Shown here piece after piece: positions 10,481 through 20,781 of a DNA stretch of 64,000 nt. The translations under genes and the position numbers were made by a program. Below the pieces are notes generated by a model. That model made no database searches, was not told the origin of the DNA, and worked only from the letters and a program-made list of their open reading frames with translations. How positions within the stretch are numbered: the stretch's first letter is position 1; each line of letters begins with the position of its first letter. Origin of the DNA: Thermaceae bacterium (lineage in GTDB: Bacteria; Deinococcota; Deinococci; Deinococcales; Marinithermaceae); NCBI GenBank assembly GCA_026984675.1, contig JALSRQ010000060.1, positions 1 through 64,000 of the forward strand. The letters run 5' to 3'.

Positions 10481-11362
10481 ATGGAGCTTGGCTTCCCCGG
10501 TCTGCCGATCCGCTACGTCGAGTGTCCCCGGGACGCCTGGCAGGGGCTCGGACGCTTCATCCCCACCGAGACCAAGGCGGCGTTTTTGAAGGAGCTCCTG
10601 GCCGCCGGTTTCCGTCACCTCGACCTGGCGAGCTTCGTCTCCCCCAAGCGGGTGCCCCAGATGCGGGACGCCGAGAGCGTCCTCGCCGCCCTGCCGCCCC
10701 CCCAGGGGCGGACCTACCTGGCGATCGTCGCCAACGAGAAGGGGGTCCGCCGGGCCCTCACCGCCCGCAACCTCACCGCCATCGGCTACCCCTTCTCGAT
10801 CAGCGAGACCTTCCAGAAGAAGAACACCGGCCGCACGATCAAGGAGTCCTGGCCCCTGGTCGAGCGGATGCGGGCGGTCACCCGGGGCCGGCTCGACCTG
10901 GTGGTCTACCTCTCGATGGGGTTCGGCAACCCCTACGGCGACCCCTGGGACGAGGAGGCGGTGGTGGTGTTCGCCGCCCGGCTCCGCGACCTGGGGGTGC
11001 GGGAGATCGCGGTGGCCGACACCTACGGGGTGGCCGGGCCGGAGCGGATCCACCGGGTGCTCGCCCGGCTGGTCGACGCCTTCGGGGCCGAGGGGATCGG
11101 CGCCCACCTCCACAGCCGGCCCGACCCCGCCGAGGTCCGGGCCAAGGTCGACGCCGTCCTCGACGCCGGGGTCCGCTGGATCGAGGGCGCCCTGGGCGGG
11201 GTGGGGGGCTGCCCGTTCGCCGGCGACGCGCTGGTGGGGAACCTGCCCACCGAGGTGGTGCTGCCCCATCTGGTCGACCGGGGCTACGACCCCGGCCCCG
11301 ACCTCGGGCGGCTCGCCGAGCTCGCCGAGCGGGCCCTCTGGCTCAAGGCCCGCTACGCCTGA
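10481..11362 (+). CDS. Hydroxymethylglutaryl-CoA lyase family protein
   Basis: YVECPRDAWQGLGRFIPTETKAAFLKELLAAGFRHLDLASFVSPKRVPQMRDAE...; adjacent to carboxylase. Confidence 0.88.
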   Translation: MELGFPGLPIRYVECPRDAWQGLGRFIPTETKAAFLKELLAAGFRHLDLASFVSPKRVPQMRDAESVLAALPPPQGRTYLAIVANEKGVRRALTARNLTAIGYPFSISETFQKKNTGRTIKESWPLVERMRAVTRGRLDLVVYLSMGFGNPYGDPWDEEAVVVFAARLRDLGVREIAVADTYGVAGPERIHRVLARLVDAFGAEGIGAHLHSRPDPAEVRAKVDAVLDAGVRWIEGALGGVGGCPFAGDALVGNLPTEVVLPHLVDRGYDPGPDLGRLAELAERALWLKARYA

Positions 11363-12047
11363 AGACCAGGTAGGGGCCCTCGCGGCGGTCGAGGACCGGC
11401 ACCAGCGCGCTCCGGTCGGCCTCGAGGACCGCCCGCACGTCCTCCGCCAGCCCCACCCCCACCAGCGCCCGGGCGGCGGCGGAGCGCCCCAGGGCCTCCT
11501 CGGCGGGATAACCGCGAAAGATCGCCAGCGCCGCCAGGGCGCCGTCCTCGGGCTCCCCCTCGAGCGCCGCCAGGGAGGCCCCGATGGTGTAGGCGTCGTC
11601 GAGCCCGAGGCCGCCCTCCTTGCCGGCGGCCAGGTAGGCGATCTCCTCCCGGGCCCGGCCGGCGGCCCAGGCGGCGGCCGCCCGGCGGTTCCAGAGGCTG
11701 GCCAGGGCCAGGTGCCGGGCGGTGGCCGCCGCCAGGTGGGCGGCCCGGGTGCCGTTGGTGGTGCTCATCGCCACCCGCTCCCCGGCCACCGGGGCGGCCA
11801 GGGCCTCGAGGGGGCGGTTGCCGAGGTCGAACCCCTCGGGCTTCAGGCCCCGGGTCTCGCCGGCCACCCAAAACCCCCGGGCCTTCAACGCCAGGGCGGA
11901 GGGGTGGTCGGGGGCGAACCAGACCTCGCGGGCGCCGGCCTCGAGGAACGCCACCGCGGTGGTGGTGGCCCGGATCACGTCCACCACCAGCGCGACGTCG
12001 GGGAAGGCCAGGCCCGGCCTAGGGACGAGCTCCGCCCTGAGTCGCAA
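11343..12047 (-). CDS. 2-phosphosulfolactate phosphatase-like (ComB family)
   Basis: ALVVDVIRATTTAVAFLEAGA...GNRPLEAL...AMSTTNGTRA; ComB motifs. Confidence 0.85.
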   Translation of the reverse strand: MRLRAELVPRPGLAFPDVALVVDVIRATTTAVAFLEAGAREVWFAPDHPSALALKARGFWVAGETRGLKPEGFDLGNRPLEALAAPVAGERVAMSTTNGTRAAHLAAATARHLALASLWNRRAAAAWAAGRAREEIAYLAAGKEGGLGLDDAYTIGASLAALEGEPEDGALAALAIFRGYPAEEALGRSAAARALVGVGLAEDVRAVLEADRSALVPVLDRREGPYLVFRRSGP

Positions 12048-12699
12048 GCGCCCTCCGGAAGCGGTCGAGGTTTTCCCGGACCGGGGCCCGGGAATTGAAA
12101 ACGCTGGAAGCCGCCACCAGCACGTCGGCCCCCAGCCCGGCCAGGCGGGGGGCGTTCTCCGGGGTGACCCCGCCGTCCACCGCGATCTTGAGGTCGGGGT
12201 TCGCCCGGGCCCTGAGCTCGGCCAGCCGGGCCAGCCGGGGGTAGGTGCGCTCGATGAACCGCTGGCCGGCGAAGCCGGGGTTCACGCTCATCAGGAGCAC
12301 GGCGTCGGCCTCGGGGAGGAGGTCGGTAAGCGCCTCCACCGGGGTGCCGGGGTTGATCGCCAGGCCGGCCTCGACCCCGAGTTCCCGGAGCCGGGTGAGG
12401 AGCCGGTGGGGGTGGGGGGTGGCCTCGAGGTGGAAGCAGATCCGCCCCACCCCGGCGGCCACGAAGGGCTCGAAGAGCCGCTCGGGCTCGACCGTCATCA
12501 GGTGGGCGGCGAGCGGAAGCGAGGTGACCCGGGCCAGGGCCTCGGCGACCACCGGGCCGAAGGTCAGGTTGGGCACGAAGCGCCCGTCCATGACGTCGAG
12601 GTGAAGGAGGTCGGCGCCGGCGGCCTCGGCGTCCCGGGCGGCCTCGCCGAGGCGGGCGAAGTCGGCGGAGAGGATCGAGGGGGCGAGGGCGACCATCAC
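12019..12699 (-). CDS. rpe: Ribulose-phosphate 3-epimerase
   Basis: ALAPSILSADFARLGEAARDAEAAGADLLHLDVMDGRFVPNLTFGPVV. Confidence 0.97.
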   Translation of the reverse strand: MMVALAPSILSADFARLGEAARDAEAAGADLLHLDVMDGRFVPNLTFGPVVAEALARVTSLPLAAHLMTVEPERLFEPFVAAGVGRICFHLEATPHPHRLLTRLRELGVEAGLAINPGTPVEALTDLLPEADAVLLMSVNPGFAGQRFIERTYPRLARLAELRARANPDLKIAVDGGVTPENAPRLAGLGADVLVAASSVFNSRAPVRENLDRFRRALATQGGARP

Positions 12700-13379
12700 A
12701 GCCCGTAGAGGACGGTTTCCAGGGCCTCGAGGTCCTTGAGCAAAAGCCCCCCGGGCACGCTCTCGATCACCCCGCGGTCGCGCAGCTCGTGCACCACCCG
12801 GGTGGCGGTCTCCCGGCTGGTCCCGGCCAGGTTGGCGATCTCCTGGTGGACGATGGGGACGAACCAGCCCTGCTCGCGGGGCGCGCCGTGGCGGTGGCGC
12901 CGGAGCTTCAGGAGGGCGAACGCCACCTTGCTCCGGGCCTCCTCGAAGGTGAGGAAGAGGACCTCGTCGTTCATCTCCCGCAGCCGGGCGGCGACGATGC
13001 GGGCGAGGTTGTGGGCCAGGAGGGGGTAGCGGCGGATCAGCTGCAGGTAGTAGTCGCGGTAGAGGACCAGCACCTCGGTGGCCTCCTCGGCCACCGCGGT
13101 GGCGCTGCGGGGCCGGTCCTCGACCAGGCTCATCTCCCCGAAGACCTGGGGGGGGTGGAAGTAGGCCAGGGTCTTGAGCTTCCCGGCCAGGCTCTCGCGG
13201 TAGATCCGCACCTTGCCCGAGAGCAGGATGTAGAGGCTGTCGCCGGGGTCGCCCTTCTCGAAGAGAACCGAGCCCTTGGGAAAGCGCCGGGCCTGGCAGG
13301 CGGCGGCCACCACCCGGGGGGCCTCCGGGGGGAGGCCGATAAAGAGCTCGGACTGGCTTAATACCTTATCGGCGATCAC
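12696..13379 (-). CDS. Crp/Fnr family transcriptional regulator
   Basis: cNMP-binding-like domain (FPKGSVLFEKGDPGDSLYILLSGKVRIY) plus HTH (IANLAGTSRETATRVVHELRDRGVI). Confidence 0.93.
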   Translation of the reverse strand: MIADKVLSQSELFIGLPPEAPRVVAAACQARRFPKGSVLFEKGDPGDSLYILLSGKVRIYRESLAGKLKTLAYFHPPQVFGEMSLVEDRPRSATAVAEEATEVLVLYRDYYLQLIRRYPLLAHNLARIVAARLREMNDEVLFLTFEEARSKVAFALLKLRRHRHGAPREQGWFVPIVHQEIANLAGTSRETATRVVHELRDRGVIESVPGGLLLKDLEALETVLYGL

Positions 13380-13430
13380 CGATCGTTAGCATAATGAGAT
13401 CGCTAAAACCTGTAAAGTTTCGGTGGGGCG

Positions 13431-14096
13431 ATGGCGGCGACGGCGGTGCTCGAGGCCCGGGGGATCCGGTTTGGCTACCCGGGCGTCCCCCTCTTTTCCG
13501 GCCTTGACCTGGCCCTGGGGGCCGGCGAGGTGCGGGTCCTGCTGGGGCCCTCGGGGAGCGGCAAGACCACCCTGGTCCACCTCCTGGCCGGTATCCTCGC
13601 CCCCCAGGGGGGCGAGGTGCGCTGGCAGGGCCGTTCGATCACCGGGCTGGCCGAGGAGCGCCTGGTCCGGTTACGGCGGCGCTTTTTGGGCCTCGTCTTC
13701 CAGCACCACTACCTCCTCCCCGAGCTCACCGCCCTGGAGAACGTGCTGCTCCCGGGCTGGATCGGGGGCCGCCCCGACCCCGGGCGGGGGCGGGCGCTGC
13801 TGGAGGCGGTGGGGCTTGGGGACCGCGCCGACCACCCGCCCGCCCAGCTCTCCGGCGGCGAGCGCCAGCGGGTGGCGGTGGCCCGGGCCCTCTACCACCG
13901 GCCGCCCCTGCTGCTGGCCGACGAGCCCACCGGGGCCCTCGACCCCGCCCACGCCGCCCAGGTCCTCGACCTCCTGGTCGGGCTGGCCCGGCAGGAGGGG
14001 GCGGCGCTGCTTCTGGCCACCCACGACGAGCGGCTGGTGGCCGGGCTGCCGGGATGGCGGATCGAGGGGGGCCGCCTGGTATCCTTGGGAACGTGA
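13431..14096 (+). CDS. ABC transporter ATP-binding protein (LolD/MacB-like)
   Basis: GPSGSGKTTLVHLLAG...QLSGGERQRVAVARALYHRPPLLLADEPTGALD. No adjacent permease. Confidence 0.93.
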   Translation: MAATAVLEARGIRFGYPGVPLFSGLDLALGAGEVRVLLGPSGSGKTTLVHLLAGILAPQGGEVRWQGRSITGLAEERLVRLRRRFLGLVFQHHYLLPELTALENVLLPGWIGGRPDPGRGRALLEAVGLGDRADHPPAQLSGGERQRVAVARALYHRPPLLLADEPTGALDPAHAAQVLDLLVGLARQEGAALLLATHDERLVAGLPGWRIEGGRLVSLGT

Positions 14097-14799
14097 GCCC
14101 GATCCACATCCACGCCCAGGAAGGCGACCTCGCCCCCTACGTGCTGCTCCCCGGCGACCCCAAGCGGGCCACCCGCATCGCCGAGGGGTTCCTCGAGGCC
14201 CCCCGCCTCTACAACGACCATCGCGGGCTGCTTGGCTACACCGGCCGCTACCAGGGGGTCCCGGTCTCGGTTCAGACCACCGGGATGGGCACCCCCTCGG
14301 CGGCGATCGTGGTCGAGGAGCTGATCCGCCTGGGGGCCCGGGTGCTGATCCGGGTGGGCACCGCCGGGGCGCTCTCTTCCCGGGTGCGTCCCGGCGAGCT
14401 GGTGGTCGCCACCGGGGCGGTGCCCGCCGATGGCACCACCCGCCAGTACCTCGGCGGGCGGCCGTACGCCCCGGTGCCCAGCTTCCGGGTGCTCGCGGCC
14501 CTCAAGGACGCCGCCGGCGAGGACGCCCACGCCGGCCTCATCGTCACCGAGGACGGGTTCTACGCCACCACCCCCGAGGAGGCCCGCCGCTGGGCCGGCT
14601 ACGGCGCCCTCGCGATCGAGATGGAATCGGCGGCGATCTTCCTCCTGGCCCAGATGCGGGGGGTCGAGGCCGGCACCGTGCTGGCGGTTTCCAACCGGGT
14701 GGGGGACCCCGAGCTCGTTCCCGACGAGGTCCTGGCCCGGGCGGTGGACCGGATGATCAAGGTGGCCCTTGGGGCCATCGTCCGCCTGGAGGAGGCGAG

Positions 14800-14803
<4 letters not shown>
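14093..14803 (+). CDS. deoD: Purine-nucleoside phosphorylase (DeoD-type)
   Basis: IHIHAQEGDLAPYVLLPGDPKRATRIAEGFLEAPRLYNDHRGLLGYTGRYQGVPVSVQTTGMG. GTG start 7 nt after TATCCT. Confidence 0.9.
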
Positions 14804-15606
<803 letters not shown>

Positions 15607-16482
15607 GTGGACGACCGGGTCATCCACGTCGCGAGCCCCAAGGCCAAGCTCCACCAGGAGGCCGATCAGGCGATCCGCAAGGGGCTCTCCGGCTTTCCCC
15701 GGGCGCTTCGGGCCTACGAGCTCCTGGTCGCCGACCCCGAGGCCCGGGCCAGCTGGGACATGGCCAACTACATCACCATGCACAAGCTCGGTTACAACGA
15801 CCACGGCCGGGTCCACGCGATCCTCACCGGGGCGGCGGCGGTGGCGATCCTCCGGCTCCTGGTCGAGGCCGGGGTCAAGACCGACACCGAAAAAAGCGGG
15901 GCGGGGGGCCTCGAGGAGGCCTACCTGGTCACCCTGCTGGGCACCATGCTCCACGACATCGGCAACCAGGTCCACCGCGGCCACCACGAGGCCTTCGGGG
16001 TCAACCTGGCGGTGCCGATCCTCGACCGGGTGCTGGCGGCGGTCTACGACGACGCCGAGCAGCGGGTGCGGCTGCGGGCCCTCATGCTCCACTCGATCTA
16101 CAGCCACGACCTCGAGCCCGAGCCGCTCACCGTGGAGGCCGGGGTCACCGCCGTCGCCGACGGCACCGACATTACCAAGGGCCGGGGCCGGAAGGCCTTC
16201 CAGCTGGGCTCGATCGACATCCACTCGATCTCCGCCCTGGCGGTGGACGAGGTGATGATCCTGAGGGGCCGGGAGGTGCCGGTGGAGATCCGGGTCAAGA
16301 TGAACAACGCCGCCGGCATCTTCCAGGTCGAGGAGACCCTGACCAAGAAGGTGGTCAAGAGCCCGATCCGCGACTACGTCACCGTGGTCGCCACCACCCA
16401 CCCCGACGGCGGGCACGACCAGCGCATCATCCACCGGGTGCGGCTGCACGAAAGCGAGCCCCGTTTCGTGCTGGAAGAGTAG
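15607..16482 (+). CDS. HD-domain metal-dependent phosphohydrolase
   Basis: NDHGRVHAILTGA...TMLHDIGNQVHRGHHEAFGV; HD motif. Confidence 0.88.
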   Translation: MDDRVIHVASPKAKLHQEADQAIRKGLSGFPRALRAYELLVADPEARASWDMANYITMHKLGYNDHGRVHAILTGAAAVAILRLLVEAGVKTDTEKSGAGGLEEAYLVTLLGTMLHDIGNQVHRGHHEAFGVNLAVPILDRVLAAVYDDAEQRVRLRALMLHSIYSHDLEPEPLTVEAGVTAVADGTDITKGRGRKAFQLGSIDIHSISALAVDEVMILRGREVPVEIRVKMNNAAGIFQVEETLTKKVVKSPIRDYVTVVATTHPDGGHDQRIIHRVRLHESEPRFVLEE

Positions 16483-16484
16483 CC

Positions 16485-17147
16485 ATGCCCGGCTACCTCC
16501 TGAGCCTGCTCGGCATCGTCCTCATCGACCTGGTGCTCTCGGGGGACAACGCGGTGATCATCGGCATGGCGGTGCGGGGCCTGCCCCGGCCGATGCGGGA
16601 GCAGGCGATCCTGGTGGGCACGCTGGGGGCGGTGGGGCTCCGGATCACCTTCACCATCCTGGCCGCCTTCCTCCTGGCGGTGCCCTACCTGAGGGCGGGC
16701 GGCGGGCTGGTGCTGTTTTGGATCGCCGCCAAGCTCCTCCGTTCCGAGGAGGCCGCCGGACCGGGCCGGGGGGCCAACGGGTTTTGGTCGGCGGTGGGGC
16801 TGGTGATCCTGGCCGACTTCACCCTCTCGCTCGACAACATCCTGGCGGTGGCGGCGGCCAGCGGGGGGGACCTGGGGCTTTTGGTGGTGGGCCTGGCGGT
16901 CTCGATCCCGGTGCTGATGCTGGGGGCCAACCTGGTCGCCGCCCTCCTCGACCGGATGCCCTGGCTCACCCTGCTGGGGGCGCTGGTCATCGTCTGGGCC
17001 GGGGCCCGGCTGCTCGTCCACGACCCCAAGGTCCACGCCCTGTGGCCCCTCGACCTCTGGCAGGCGATGGCGATCGGGCTGGTGCTGGTGGCGGTCTTCC
17101 TGCGGGGGGACCTCCGGGGCCTCAGGCGGGCGATCGGCCGGGCCTAG
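16485..17147 (+). CDS. TerC/YjbE family integral membrane protein
   Basis: IVLIDLVLSGDNAVIIGMAVRGLP...LADFTLSLDNILAVAAASGG. Confidence 0.92.
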   Translation: MPGYLLSLLGIVLIDLVLSGDNAVIIGMAVRGLPRPMREQAILVGTLGAVGLRITFTILAAFLLAVPYLRAGGGLVLFWIAAKLLRSEEAAGPGRGANGFWSAVGLVILADFTLSLDNILAVAAASGGDLGLLVVGLAVSIPVLMLGANLVAALLDRMPWLTLLGALVIVWAGARLLVHDPKVHALWPLDLWQAMAIGLVLVAVFLRGDLRGLRRAIGRA

Positions 17148-17830
17148 AGGGACTCCTCGAGCTCCAGCAGGTGGGATTCGAGCGCCTCCGGGCGCAGGCG
17201 GTAGGTCCCCCGGGTCCCCTCGACCAGGCCGAGCTCCCGAAAACCGCTCAGGATCTGGGTGGCGGTGACCCGGGTCAACCCGGCCAGCGAGGCCAGCTCC
17301 TCCTGGGTGACCGGGAGCTTGAGGGCGGTCCAGCCGTCGTCGTCGGGGCGGCCGTACCGCTCGGCCAGCCCCAGCAGGGCCCGGCCGAGGCGGGTGGCGG
17401 CGGGGGCGGTGACCCAGGTCAGGCGGTCCTCCAGCTCGCCGATGCGCTTGCCCAGGACCTCGAGCAAAAAGAGCGCCACCCGGGGGAGCTGGCGGGCCAC
17501 CTGGACGAACTGGTCGCGGTCGATGGGGCAGAGGGTGACCTCCGAGAGGGCGACCACCTCGGCCTGGTGGCAGGCCCCCTCGGTGAGGAAGGGGAACCCC
17601 AGGAAGTCGCCGCGGCCCGCCATCCCGATGAGCCGCTCCCCCTGGGGGCGGTGGCGGACCATCTTGAGGGTTCCCGCCAGCACGATCTGGAGCGCGTCGC
17701 AGGGGTCCCCCTGGTGGAAGATCACCGCCCCCTTGGCGTAGCTCCGAGGGGGGCAGATCCGGCCGAGCTCCTGGGCCTCCTCCCGGCTCAGACGTTCCAG
17801 GAACTCCGGTCGGTGCAGGTAGCCGCGCAT
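17144..17830 (-). CDS. Crp/Fnr family transcriptional regulator
   Basis: MRGYLHRPEFLERLSREEAQELGRICPPRSYAKGAVIFHQGDPCDALQIVLAGTLKMV...EELASLAGLTRVTATQILSGFRELGLVEG. Confidence 0.88.
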   Translation of the reverse strand: MRGYLHRPEFLERLSREEAQELGRICPPRSYAKGAVIFHQGDPCDALQIVLAGTLKMVRHRPQGERLIGMAGRGDFLGFPFLTEGACHQAEVVALSEVTLCPIDRDQFVQVARQLPRVALFLLEVLGKRIGELEDRLTWVTAPAATRLGRALLGLAERYGRPDDDGWTALKLPVTQEELASLAGLTRVTATQILSGFRELGLVEGTRGTYRLRPEALESHLLELEESL

Positions 17831-17878
17831 GCACCTTTTTACCCCGGACCGCGGTCGCCGCGGATTAAAATGGACCCG

Positions 17879-18511
17879 ATGCGCTTCCGCGACCGTCGCC
17901 ACGCGGCCACCCTGCTGGCCGAGGCGCTCCGGCCCCTGGGGCTGGTACGCCCGGTGGTGCTGGGGGTGCCCCGGGGCGGGGTGGTGGTGGCCGACGTGCT
18001 GGCGGAGGCGCTCGGCGGCACCATGGACGTGGTGCTGGCCCGGAAGATCGGGGCCCCCGGCAACCCCGAGTTCGCCCTGGGGGCGGTGGCCGAGAGCGGC
18101 GAGGTCATCCTTCGGCCCTACGCCCGGCGCTACGCCGGCGAGGCCTACCTCGAGGCCGAGATCGCCCGCCAGCTCAAGGTGATCGAGGAACGGCGGGCCC
18201 GCTACCGGGCGGTGCGCCCCAAGGAGCCGCTGGCCGGCCGGGAGGCGGTCCTCACCGACGACGGCGTGGCCACCGGGAGCACCATGGAGGCGGCCCTGGC
18301 GGCGGTGCGGGCGGAGGGCCCCAAGCGGGTGGTGGTGGCGGTGCCGGTGGGGGCCGCCGACGCCCTGGAGCGCCTCCGGCAGGCGGCCGAGGTGGTGGCC
18401 CTCTCGGCCCCCTACGACTTCGGCGCGGTGGGGGCCTACTACGACGAGTTCCCCCAGGTGACCGACGACGAGGTGGTGCGGCTCTTGGCCAAGTGGGGAG
18501 GGAAGGCGTGA
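17879..18511 (+). CDS. Phosphoribosyltransferase
   Basis: VVLGVPRGGVVVADVLAEALGGTMDVVLARKIGAPGNPEFALGAVAE...AVLTDDGVATGSTMEAAL. Confidence 0.9.
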   Translation: MRFRDRRHAATLLAEALRPLGLVRPVVLGVPRGGVVVADVLAEALGGTMDVVLARKIGAPGNPEFALGAVAESGEVILRPYARRYAGEAYLEAEIARQLKVIEERRARYRAVRPKEPLAGREAVLTDDGVATGSTMEAALAAVRAEGPKRVVVAVPVGAADALERLRQAAEVVALSAPYDFGAVGAYYDEFPQVTDDEVVRLLAKWGGKA

Positions 18512-18873
18512 AGGCGAGGGTGGTGCAGGCGGACAAGGTGCGGCGGGTCCCGGTGGAGCACGCCGAGGGCGCGTTCATCCAGGTTTTGATCGGTCCCGAG
18601 GAGGCGCCGAACTTCGTCCTGAGGCGCTTTACCCTCCTGCCCGGGGGTCGGATTCCCCGCCACCGGCACCCCGACCTCGAGCACGAGCAGTACGTCCTCG
18701 CCGGGCGGATGCGGATCGGGCTCGACGATCGGGTCTACCAGGTCGGCCCCGGCGACGTGGTCTTCATCCCCCCCGGGGTCGCCCACTGGTACGAAAACCC
18801 CGGCGAGGACCCGGTGCTCTTCCTCTGCATCGTGCCCAAGACCGAGACCTACCGGACCGAGTGGCTGGAGTAG
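18508..18873 (+). CDS. Cupin-domain protein
   Basis: FTLLPGGRIPRHRHPDLEHEQYVLAGRMRIGLDDRVYQVGPGDVVFIPPGVAHWYEN. Confidence 0.88.
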   Translation: MKARVVQADKVRRVPVEHAEGAFIQVLIGPEEAPNFVLRRFTLLPGGRIPRHRHPDLEHEQYVLAGRMRIGLDDRVYQVGPGDVVFIPPGVAHWYENPGEDPVLFLCIVPKTETYRTEWLE

Positions 18874-18903
18874 GTTCGCGGCCCCTCGAGGGGCCGCGAA
18901 CCT
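18872..18903. terminator. Perfect 32-nt palindrome; candidate bidirectional stem-loop terminator
   Basis: AGGTTCGCGGCCCCTC|GAGGGGCCGCGAACCT between convergent cupin and ABC permease stops; includes the end of the cupin stop codon. Confidence 0.75.
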
Positions 18904-19859
18904 CAGGCCCGGATCTCGGCCCGCTGGAAGAAGACGTAGGCCAGGGTGAAGAAGATCACCGTCGCCGCCACCAGTCCGGTGAACTGGGGCCAGATCATCA
19001 GGAGCGACTGGGAGAGGGGCAGCGGGGTGCCGAGGACCATGCCCTGCAGCTGCACCGGCAGCACCGGACCCAGTGCCCGCACCTCGGGTTTCAAGAGGGC
19101 CAGGGTGATCTCGGAGTAGAGGGTGTTGGGGGCGATGCGGGCCAGCATGAGCTCGGTCTGGGCCTGGCGGAGCACCTCTTCGGGGAAGCCGTAGACCACC
19201 GGGGCCAGGCTCTGGGCCAGCCCGGCGGCGATCATCCCCCAGAAGACGGTGAAGAAGAGCCAGGTGCCGATCGCCGCCAGGGCGCTGGTGGTGGGGTTTT
19301 TGAAGAGCACCGAGAAGAAGAGGGCCACCGCCAGCCAGACCCCCCCGTAGGCCAGCGCCCCCAGCAGAAAGAGCAGGCTGCGGGCGACCTCCTCGCCCGA
19401 GGGGGGCACCCCGGTGAGCAGGATCCCCATCCCCGCCACCAGGAGCCAGATCGCCCCCAGCACCAGGGCCAGGGTGGTGAGGCCGGCGAGGAACTTACCG
19501 AAGAGCAGGGCGTCGCGGTAGATCGGCTGGGCCAGGAGCCGGCCCAGGGTGCGCCGCTGGAACTCGCCGTTCACCGCGTCGAACCCCAGGGCGATCCCCA
19601 GGAGGGGGAGCAAAAAGCCCAGGAAGGCGACGAACGAGGGCAGGGGCTGCTTGGCGGTGGTGAAGAGCCTGAGGAAGAGGAAGGGGTCCTCGCCGACCAC
19701 GTTCCGGATCGTCTGGATGGCGGCGTACACGGTGCCGGCGGCGGTGAGCACGATGAGGGCGACGAGGAGCACCATCCGGGCGCCGGAGAGTTGGTCGGCG
19801 AACTCCTTGGTGAAGACCACCCCGAGTCCGGCGAAGGCCGAGCCCTCACGCCGCGTCAT
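18903..19859 (-). CDS. ABC-2 type transporter permease
   Basis: Multi-[43 protein letters not shown]. Confidence 0.88.
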   Translation of the reverse strand: MTRREGSAFAGLGVVFTKEFADQLSGARMVLLVALIVLTAAGTVYAAIQTIRNVVGEDPFLFLRLFTTAKQPLPSFVAFLGFLLPLLGIALGFDAVNGEFQRRTLGRLLAQPIYRDALLFGKFLAGLTTLALVLGAIWLLVAGMGILLTGVPPSGEEVARSLLFLLGALAYGGVWLAVALFFSVLFKNPTTSALAAIGTWLFFTVFWGMIAAGLAQSLAPVVYGFPEEVLRQAQTELMLARIAPNTLYSEITLALLKPEVRALGPVLPVQLQGMVLGTPLPLSQSLLMIWPQFTGLVAATVIFFTLAYVFFQRAEIRA

Positions 19860-20781
19860 GCTGCACCTCCCCGTAGTAGGCGCGGTAGACCTCGTCGAGG
19901 CTGGGAACCCCGAGCTCCAGGGCGTAGAGCCGCCCGCCGGATTGGACCACCGCCCGGGCCACCGCGGGGCGGAGGTCGCGTTCGGCCTCGAGGACCCACC
20001 CCCGCCCCTCGCGCCGCACCCGCTCGACCCCGGGCACCGCCGCCAGGGCGGCCTCCAGCCCCTCGCCGTCGGCCTCGACCCGGATGCGGTAGGCCCCCCC
20101 CAGCACCCTTCGGGCGAGCTCGGGGACCGGGCCCACCAGGTCCATCCGCCCCTTTCGGAACAGCCCCACCCGGTCGCAGACCCGCTGCACCTGCTCGAGC
20201 AGGTGGGAGGCCAGCAGCACGGTGAGCCCCTCCGCCTTGAGCCGGCCGATCAGCTCCAGGAACTCGTGGGCGGCGGCGGGGTCGAGCCCCAGGGTGGGCT
20301 CGTCGAGGATCACCAGCTCGGGCTCCTTGATCAGGATGTCGGCGAGGCCGAGCCGCTGCTTCATCCCCCGGGAGTAGGTGCGGACCGGGCGGTCGGCGGC
20401 CTCGGCAAGGCCCATCTGCTCCAGGAGCGCCCCGATCCGTTCCTCCGCCCGCCGCCCCGAGAGCCCGTTCAGGGCGGCGGTGTAGCGGAGGTTCTCCCGG
20501 CCCGAAAGCTCGTCGTAAAAGCCCACGGTGTCGGGCAGGTAGCCGACCCGGCGCTTCACCGAGAGGGGCTCGCGCACCGGGTCGCGCCCGAGCACCCGCA
20601 CCTGACCGGCGGTGGGGTCGGTGAGGCCGAGCAGCATCAGGATCGTGGTGGTCTTCCCCGAGCCGTTGGGGCCCAGCAGGCCGAAGACCTCGCCCCGTTC
20701 GACCTCGAGGTTGAGCCGGTCGACCGCCACCACCGACCGGTAGCGCTTGGTCAGGTCCTGGGTCGCGATCGCCGCCATCAT
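19846..20781 (-). CDS. ABC transporter ATP-binding protein
   Basis: [32 protein letters not shown]...[33 protein letters not shown]. Confidence 0.95.
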   Translation of the reverse strand: MMAAIATQDLTKRYRSVVAVDRLNLEVERGEVFGLLGPNGSGKTTTILMLLGLTDPTAGQVRVLGRDPVREPLSVKRRVGYLPDTVGFYDELSGRENLRYTAALNGLSGRRAEERIGALLEQMGLAEAADRPVRTYSRGMKQRLGLADILIKEPELVILDEPTLGLDPAAAHEFLELIGRLKAEGLTVLLASHLLEQVQRVCDRVGLFRKGRMDLVGPVPELARRVLGGAYRIRVEADGEGLEAALAAVPGVERVRREGRGWVLEAERDLRPAVARAVVQSGGRLYALELGVPSLDEVYRAYYGEVQHDAA

